NCBI GenBank assembly: GCA_019752245.1
Contig: JAIEMH010000159.1
Span: 1-12,586, forward strand
Length of the DNA: 12,586 nucleotides
Source: Flavobacteriaceae bacterium
GTDB taxonomy: Bacteria; Bacteroidota; Bacteroidia; Flavobacteriales; Flavobacteriaceae
Direction: 5' to 3'
The notes under the pieces are model-generated. The model saw nothing but the letters and a program-made list of their open reading frames with translations. It ran no database searches and was not told the origin of the DNA. Below are positions 8,301-12,586 of this stretch, in pieces. Numbering within the stretch: position 1 is the stretch's first letter; each line of letters begins with the position of its first letter. A program made the translations under genes and the position numbers.

Positions 8301-9948
8301 CCCAAGTCAAATAACTTTTATCTGTTGCAAAAGTATTTGTATTTGCAGAGTTTGTAGCAAAAATATCTCCTAATCCGATAGTCATTACTTCTGTAGTATT
8401 GATGCTTCTAGATTGTTTTTGAGAATGTTGCGATGCATCATCTCTAAAAATTCCAGCAATATCATAATTAAAGCCTGCTTCTGCTGTTGGATTCCAAACA
8501 ACAGTACCGCTTGAATTTTCATAATTCATTGTTGTACCATTAACACCTAATGTGATACCGTATTTTAGTGCCAAATAGGATTCAATTCTTCTTCTTTCTG
8601 AAGTGTCATTTTTTCTGTTAGAAAACGTTATTACTTCTGCAATTCTACCACCAAAGCTTCCGCTCCATATTTGACTTCTTCCAAGCCAGAATCTTCTGTT
8701 ACCAAAATTTGAAAACTGAGGAGCTCCAACTTCTAAATTATCAATTCTGTTTGCATTAAAATATAGTTCTTGACCGTTTATTGCAGTATTATTTCTTGAA
8801 CTTAGAATGCTAATGGCATTGGTGTAAGTTGCTGTTGTGCTAGATTGTGAAATTCCATATCCTCTAGAATTTACTGCAGGATTTGGAGTAGGACTAGAGC
8901 CATGGCAATAACTTACTACTTCGTTATCCATTCTAATGGTATATTGACCGTATCCAAAACCAGTTCCATCATTGTCGTAAGGATTTACAGATTGTGAGCA
9001 AAAAATATCTGTACTTGGTGTTGTTGCGCCATAAGTTGATGGACTGTCATTTACCAAAACAATATATTGTTCGTTAGTGTAAAAACCGCTAGTTGCATTA
9101 AGTTCTGCTTTGTTTGTTAACCCAGTAAAATCACTTATTGATCCCGCAGGAGTATTATTAAAGTTTACTACCGGATTAAAGTTAATGTTGTTTGTAGAGT
9201 TGTTTTTATATGAAGGTCTGTTTGTAATAGTTGCATTAGTTGCATCAATAACAGAAGCGTCATTACCTTTTCCAATGTCTTCCCATTTATTTACCACAGC
9301 ATTATCTGCAACAACTCCTGTTCCGTCAATTTTATCAGCTCTTAACCAAGTTTCTAAATTTGCAGTTACACCTCCAGGACCATTTGTTATTGTGTTGTAT
9401 GTTGTTCCTGTAATAGACAAATTATCTAAGTAGAAATATCTAGAAGTACTTGCTAAATTTGCTACAAACTGAAATTGACTAGTTGCAGAAAAAGTTGAAG
9501 TTGTAGAGAAAATTGTACCATAAAAAGCATGGTACGTATTTGTTACATTCATGTCTTTTAGTCCTGTTCCTGCACTACCAATTGTGTAAACTCTTACGTC
9601 TACCCAGGCAGCTAATGTATTAGGTCTGTACTGAAGTGTTATGGATTCACCAACGTTACCAGTAGTGTTTAAAAAAAACTTAACATCAATCTTGTTGTAA
9701 CCTAAAGTGTTGATTCCTAACAATGGAGAAGTTAAGGTCATTCCCGATGATCCTCTAAAACGAAGTGATTTTGTGCCTTGGTATGGTGCAGCACCACTTT
9801 GAGTTACGTTTGATCCAGGAGTCCAAGTGCCTGTTCCGCTTTCAAAAGTTTCAGAATATAAAACAGTTTGTGAAAATGATGCTAAAGGAAATAATACGAG
9901 TAAAAGTATTAATTTAATTGATCTTTTCGTTAATGTAAAATTTTTCAT
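5386..9948 (-). CDS. Large T9SS-exported surface protein with DUF8202-like and LamG domains
   Basis: A 1520-residue exported protein. A Sec signal peptide (about 1-26, ending ASFS|Q) is followed by a jelly-roll-like segment (about 28-180, YSETFESGTGTW to YFYLDNLSITG). Next is a DUF8202-like region (about 188-530: GPGGVTANLETWLRADK, then IAEVITFSNRKNDTSERRRI and YLALKYGITLG). A LamG/concanavalin-like domain follows (about 665-835: WIRPNG, KWHNIAVTY, MYIDGVQDKS, GDIDELRMWNR). Then comes a flavobacterial surface-protein segment (about 965-1300) with KLNGKIDLEGRSQLIQ, YNYWSSPVG (1028-1036) and LNLSGNPYASALDANAF. The last 81 residues (FNMLGQQVKSF, SGTYIVKIRTDKGDTTRKIVFN) are a T9SS sorting domain. 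It lacks the YPNP start of type A, so the subtype is unsure. The protein should be moved across the outer membrane and fixed to or released from the surface. LamG suggests glycan or protein binding; no catalytic motif was seen. Confidence 0.9.
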   Translation of the reverse strand: MKNFTLTKRSIKLILLLVLFPLASFSQTVLYSETFESGTGTWTPGSNVTQSGAAPYQGTKSLRFRGSSGMTLTSPLLGINTLGYNKIDVKFFLNTTGNVGESITLQYRPNTLAAWVDVRVYTIGSAGTGLKDMNVTNTYHAFYGTIFSTTSTFSATSQFQFVANLASTSRYFYLDNLSITGTTYNTITNGPGGVTANLETWLRADKIDGTGVVADNAVVNKWEDIGKGNDASVIDATNATITNRPSYKNNSTNNINFNPVVNFNNTPAGSISDFTGLTNKAELNATSGFYTNEQYIVLVNDSPSTYGATTPSTDIFCSQSVNPYDNDGTGFGYGQYTIRMDNEVVSYCHGSSPTPNPAVNSRGYGISQSSTTATYTNAISILSSRNNTAINGQELYFNANRIDNLEVGAPQFSNFGNRRFWLGRSQIWSGSFGGRIAEVITFSNRKNDTSERRRIESYLALKYGITLGVNGTTMNYENSSGTVVWNPTAEAGFNYDIAGIFRDDASQHSQKQSRSINTTEVMTIGLGDIFATNSANTNTFATDKSYLTWGANGLPMTNSGVNLNIDLGPTTITTITEVVSRKWKVVETGGDVATTRVSIPTASFVSGLPALGATDAYVMVVATNATFTTGVETVFMSTIGTDQTCLYDFDGTKYISFGVAHQAVNPLHITLDGFDDFVKIADANEISSTFSIMTWIRPNGANTLGTERTILAKKASALSGYQLVLQNDNRVRMEWTVAGITFNAVTNTAIPNAKWHNIAVTYGANTLIMYIDGVQDKSTTIAVAPVGSVSNFSIGGQYVNKSTINNLFKGDIDELRMWNRVVSQTEIRFIMNQEISQNGTGTKGTLIPATITKNDISTLLWSNLFAYYSMNSYIGTHLDDDSVNINRGSLVIPDKISISLQTAPMPYVSFADGSWASDATWANGTIQDLPYSLSIIDGTTPIDWNIIRTTHNIDSSGNKVLLGAFVNSNTLTASNNSKIEVSHYLKLNGKIDLEGRSQLIQTLNSDLDPTSAGSLERDQQGTKNMYNYNYWSSPVGTINNTTNNNAYTVAGVMKDGTTSTPQNITWTTGVNGSPTSPITLSSYWIFKFQNLTNAYANWQSVGSGGSLNAAQGYTLKGSGSAAANQNYTFVGKPNNGQITTTVAGGNLNLSGNPYASALDANAFITANNASTTGSLYFWEHSSTNNTHNLVAYQGGYSVRNLVGGTPPTAPAGIAGVGASAKVPGRYIPVSQGFFIVGSGVGGTVTFNNDQRAFIKEDNANSTTLFRNSNANNMLSVNHFTNNGDDTIIEDSYTRVRLGLTSKDNYHRQILLGFMEQNATSGLDYGYDANNIDNQLNDIYFRTGGANLAIQGDGYFNANNVYPIGIKTNVMGEVKLMVDATENLNNNQRIFILDNLDGVYHEITNDEYVVELPQGLTENRFSLTFKDTNVALSNAGFDLTNGINIAYANQTNILSIKNNVVDTTVEQVLLFNMLGQQVKSFETKDQSQQNIQLPIKGISSGTYIVKIRTDKGDTTRKIVFN

Positions 9949-10030
9949 AATTCTTAGGGTTTAACTTATGATTTAATTTTTATAGATAGCTAGAAATCAT
10001 ATATCTGGCTATTCTTTTAATTTGACATAA

Positions 10031-10038
10031 CAAAAGTA
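10031..10038 (-). promoter_or_regulatory. Bacteroidota -7 promoter element for the 1520-aa surface protein
   Basis: Read on the - strand the sequence is TACTTTTG, an exact match to TAnnTTTG. It lies 83 nt upstream of the ATG at 9948, giving a leader of roughly 75 nt. A TTTG occurs upstream, but only 11 nt away, shorter than the usual -33 spacing, so the second element is not convincing. Confidence 0.5.
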
Positions 10039-10068
10039 GGGTTGTAAATCAAATAAAAAAAATAATTA

Positions 10069-10099
10069 ATCGATAAAATACAATAAAAATCGATAAAAT
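10069..10099 (-). repeat. Two phased 11-nt direct repeats upstream of the promoter
   Basis: The sequence atcgataaaat occurs at 10069-10079 and again at 10089-10099, 20 bp apart start to start (about two helical turns). Each contains the palindrome ATCGAT. They lie about 50 and 70 bp upstream of the inferred transcription start of the 1520-aa gene, a usual place for an activator. A regulator is not known; in AT-rich DNA some repetition is expected by chance. Confidence 0.4.
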
Positions 10100-10120
10100 G
10101 CATTTTAAAACTATTTAAAC

Positions 10121-10143
10121 AATATTATTCTTACAATAATATT
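10121..10143. other. AT-only hairpin between the two surface-protein genes
   Basis: A 9-bp perfect stem (aatattatt with aataatatt) has a 5-nt loop (cttac) and is followed by a T-run on the + strand. No + strand gene ends here, so its role is unclear; it may be a weak back-up terminator or chance in AT-rich DNA. Confidence 0.3.
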
Positions 10144-10193
10144 TTTTTAAATACTTATGATATGATAAATAAATTACTAGATTGAGATTTAAT

Positions 10194-10226
10194 AAAAAAA
10201 GCCATCAATTTATTTTGATGGCTTTT
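10194..10226 (-). terminator. Intrinsic terminator of the MopE-repeat protein gene
   Basis: On the - strand AAAAGCCATCAA pairs with TTGATGGCTTTT (12 bp, 6-nt loop) and is followed by further Ts (complement of 10194-10196). It lies 20 nt after the stop codon at 10247-10249, so the transcript of that gene should end before the promoter of the next gene. Confidence 0.85.
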
Positions 10227-10246
10227 AGGATTATTTTTGGTTTTAC

Positions 10247-12586
10247 TTATCTTTTAATTATTCTAATTGTTTTTACATTTTCGCCTTGAGTAAACAGTAA
10301 TGAATAGACGCCACTTGGATAAGAACTTCCTACTGATATTGTTTCTAATTCTTTAGGATCTATTTGTTTAGTTTCAATTGTTCTTCCTGCTAAATCATAA
10401 ACTGAAATATTTATTTTATCAGATGATATGTTTTCAGTTTTAATATTAAAGCTATCACTAAATGGATTTGGATAAATCGAAACTTCAAGATCTTTAATTG
10501 GATTATCTTCAACAATTGTTTTTGCTGTATTACTAGGTTTAAGAATTGTACATGTTTGTCCGTAAGGTCCAAAGTCAGGTTGATTAGGAAATTTAACACT
10601 TACTTGAACCGAATAAGTCGATCCAGAAACTAATCCACTAAAATTATTTAATGTAAACTTATTCAAACTGTTAGTATACGTGACATCATAATTAGCATTG
10701 TTGAAAACTCTAAAACGATAAGCAGTAGCTCCAGAAATAGCATTGGCAACAATTGCCTCTGTATTACTAGAAACACTGTAGTTAGCACATTGTGAATCTC
10801 TTAAATGAGTAGTTGGATGTGCAGGAGTCGTTATGTTACATGGAGCATTATACTCTAAGAACGTTCCGTCTGTATTACGTAATGCTACCTCAACTCTATA
10901 AGTGGTTGCAAATAAAATTCCAGTCAATTGAGACATATTAAATTTGTTAAGTCCTTGAGTTGTAATTTGAGGACTTCCCACAGGTTGAAGAGAACTGTTT
11001 AATTGAGTCACTCTAAAACGGTATGCATTTACATTAGGAACATAGGTTGTCATAATGTATTGGTTTAGTGTAGTTAAAGTTGATCCACATTGTGATTCAA
11101 TTGTGCTTACTGGATTTGGTGTGTCAACAAAACATGATGAACCATAGTATGGTTGCCAAACATTATTATACTTGATGGCTACTTCAAATTGGTATCTTGA
11201 ATCATAAGTAATACCTGCAATGTTAGATAGCGCTAAGTTATTTACTGGACGATCAAATAATACTGACGCAGCAATTGGTAAGTTAGTGTTTTTATCAACT
11301 TTAGTAATTCTGAATCTATAACCTTGTGCACCTGTTACAGTTATTGCTTTCAAAGTAACAGTGAATGCAGAAATTGTACTTCCACAAATTGTAGGTTGCA
11401 TAACAGTTACAATAGGTGAACATCCACCAGGAAGACCAACATTGTCGATAATACCATTGCAGTCATTGTCTAATCCATCGTAGCAAACATCTATTGCACC
11501 TGGATGAATAGCTGCATTTGTATCTTCGCAATCTGTTCCAAAACCTACATAACCAATAGGTTGTGTGCATGAAGCTAATGAAACAGCTGGATTTCCATAA
11601 CCATCACCATCTAAATCTTGGTAATAGGTGTTAAGGGCGTTGATAGATGCATTAGTATCATTACAATCAGCATTGTTAGTTACATAACCAACAGGTTGTG
11701 TACAAGCTTGAGTTGAAACAGATGGATTACCAAAAGTATCTCCATCTACATCTTGGTAGAATGTGATTAAAACATTTGCATTAGCATTGTTATCATTACA
11801 ATCAGTATTGTTAGCAACACCACAAGCTACTTGAGTTGAAGAACCGAAACCATCATTGTCTAAATCAGCATATTGAATTTGGTTGTCTTTACAATCAGTA
11901 TTGTTAGTTACATAACCAACAGGTTGCGTACAAGCTTGGGTTGAAACAGATGGATTACCAAAAGTATCTCCATCTAAATCTTGGTAGAAAGTGATTAAAA
12001 CATTTGCAGCAGCATTGTTGTCATTACAGTCTGTGTTGTTGGTTACGCCACAAGCTACTTGAGTAGTTGAACCGAAACCATCATTATCATTATCAGCGTA
12101 CTGAATTTGGTTGTCATTACAATCTGAGTTATTAGTTACACCACAAGCTACTTGAGATGTAGAACCGAAACCGTCGTTGTCATTATCAGCGAACTGAATT
12201 TGATTATCGTTACAATCGGTGTTGTTAGTTACATAACCAACAGGTTGCGTACAAGCTTGGGTTGAAGCATTTGGATTACCGAAAGTATCTCCGTCTAAGT
12301 CTTGGTAGAAAGTGATTAAAACATTTACAGCAGTATTGTTGTCATTACAGTCTGTGTTGTTGGTTACACCACAAGCCACTTGAGTAGTTGAACCGAAACC
12401 ATCATTATCATTATCAGCGTACTGAATTTGGTTGTCGTTACAATCAGCATTGTTAGTTACATAACCAACAGGTTGCGTACAAGCTTGGGTTGAAACAGAT
12501 GGATTACCAAAAGTATCTCCGTCTAAGTCTTGGTAGAAAGTGATTAAAACATTTACAGCAGTATTGTTGTCATTACAGTCTGTGTT
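10247..12586 (-). CDS. T9SS surface protein with MopE-like metal-binding repeats and Ig-like repeats, 5' end outside the window
   Basis: The frame is open to the window edge, so 779 C-terminal residues are visible and the start, with the expected signal peptide, is missing; the in-frame GTG at 12379 is only an internal Val. First comes an array (12586 to about 11507) of 28-45-residue repeats. Each has an acidic loop (DLDGDTFGN or DNDNDGFGS) and two Cys, the second in a DC-N/K-D motif, as in the 'putative metal-binding motif' of MopE-type proteins. The last unit ends with the family's canonical DVCYDGLDNDCNGIID. Three Ig-like repeats of 97-99 residues follow (11413-11117, 11116-10823, 10822-10532), each with AYRFRV/GYRFRI, a central N-x-F/L segment and paired Cys. 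The end (10489-10250, IYPNPF, SVYDLAGR, SGVYSLLF) is a type A T9SS sorting domain. Calcium or copper binding and surface attachment are inferred from the family. Confidence 0.9.
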   Translation of the reverse strand, partial: NTDCNDNNTAVNVLITFYQDLDGDTFGNPSVSTQACTQPVGYVTNNADCNDNQIQYADNDNDGFGSTTQVACGVTNNTDCNDNNTAVNVLITFYQDLDGDTFGNPNASTQACTQPVGYVTNNTDCNDNQIQFADNDNDGFGSTSQVACGVTNNSDCNDNQIQYADNDNDGFGSTTQVACGVTNNTDCNDNNAAANVLITFYQDLDGDTFGNPSVSTQACTQPVGYVTNNTDCKDNQIQYADLDNDGFGSSTQVACGVANNTDCNDNNANANVLITFYQDVDGDTFGNPSVSTQACTQPVGYVTNNADCNDTNASINALNTYYQDLDGDGYGNPAVSLASCTQPIGYVGFGTDCEDTNAAIHPGAIDVCYDGLDNDCNGIIDNVGLPGGCSPIVTVMQPTICGSTISAFTVTLKAITVTGAQGYRFRITKVDKNTNLPIAASVLFDRPVNNLALSNIAGITYDSRYQFEVAIKYNNVWQPYYGSSCFVDTPNPVSTIESQCGSTLTTLNQYIMTTYVPNVNAYRFRVTQLNSSLQPVGSPQITTQGLNKFNMSQLTGILFATTYRVEVALRNTDGTFLEYNAPCNITTPAHPTTHLRDSQCANYSVSSNTEAIVANAISGATAYRFRVFNNANYDVTYTNSLNKFTLNNFSGLVSGSTYSVQVSVKFPNQPDFGPYGQTCTILKPSNTAKTIVEDNPIKDLEVSIYPNPFSDSFNIKTENISSDKINISVYDLAGRTIETKQIDPKELETISVGSSYPSGVYSLLFTQGENVKTIRIIKR
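11507..12586 (-). repeat. Near-identical DNA repeat array encoding the metal-binding units
   Basis: Two unit types alternate. A-type (FYQDLDGDTFGNP, CTQPVGYVTNN) starts at 12538, 12310, 11989, 11761 and, divergent, 11626. B-type (YADNDNDGFGS, VACGVTNN) starts at 12421, 12193, 12100 and 11872. One A plus one B unit is usually 76 residues (228 nt). Stretches of about 145 nt, such as those around 12300-12440 and 11980-12125, differ at only a handful of bases. Units become more divergent toward the C-terminal end of the array. The array continues outside the window. Confidence 0.9.

Noticed and set aside
9110..9433. A 107-codon open frame on the + strand inside the 1520-aa gene
   Set aside because: It is antisense to a clearly conserved protein, has no recognisable domain, and reflects the low stop density opposite Thr/Asn-rich coding DNA.
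12377..12379. GTG as the start of the MopE-repeat protein
   Set aside because: The repeat array continues upstream in the same frame to the window edge, and the codon encodes the Val of a repeated VACGV motif.
11507..12586. CRISPR array
   Set aside because: The repeats are in-frame protein-coding units of about 93-135 nt with conserved Asp, Gly and Cys codons and no unique spacers.

Overview
The window looks like chromosome from a member of the Bacteroidota, most likely a Flavobacterium-like Flavobacteriaceae. The DNA is AT-rich, and genes lack obvious Shine-Dalgarno sequences. Two large surface or secreted proteins end in type IX secretion (T9SS) C-terminal sorting domains, and one of them has a TAnnTTTG-type -7 promoter element.

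Left part (1-1978, + strand): the 3' end of a GNAT acetyltransferase gene, a secreted protein of unknown function that resembles DUF6624, and prmC (release-factor glutamine methyltransferase). They are separated by 3 and 9 nt, so they are probably one transcription unit.

Insert-like segment (about 1964-2464): a four-helix-bundle (S23/intervening-sequence-protein family) gene with an internal amber codon. It is bracketed by inverted copies of a short GTACGAGGTAC-type repeat. The left copy overlaps the last codons of prmC. This is the best candidate for a small, poorly described mobile or repeat-associated cassette.

Middle (2474-5361): a MacB/FtsX-type ABC transporter permease on the - strand, divergent from hisS on the + strand. 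The 220-nt region between them holds about four imperfect 25-nt tandem repeats and a hairpin. hisS is complete in content (about 452 residues) but is broken by a -1 frameshift at 5062-5064. The shift lies directly after a canonical U_UUA_AAU slippery heptamer, and slipping there would restore the exact reading frame. A sequencing error or recent mutation is the likeliest cause, but the coincidence merits checking. A strong hairpin at 5333-5361 ends hisS and can serve the convergent gene too.

Right part (5386-12586, - strand): two T9SS cargo proteins. The first (1520 aa) is a multidomain LamG/DUF8202-type surface protein. It has its own promoter, with two phased 11-nt direct repeats upstream. 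The second is cut by the window edge (779 residues visible). It carries an array of MopE-like metal-binding repeats, three Ig-like repeats and a T9SS sorting domain, and its own terminator. The repeat array is nearly identical at the DNA level and shows signs of unequal recombination.

Overall the window is housekeeping genes beside cell-surface genes. It contains no phage, CRISPR, transposase, tRNA or rRNA gene that I can see.
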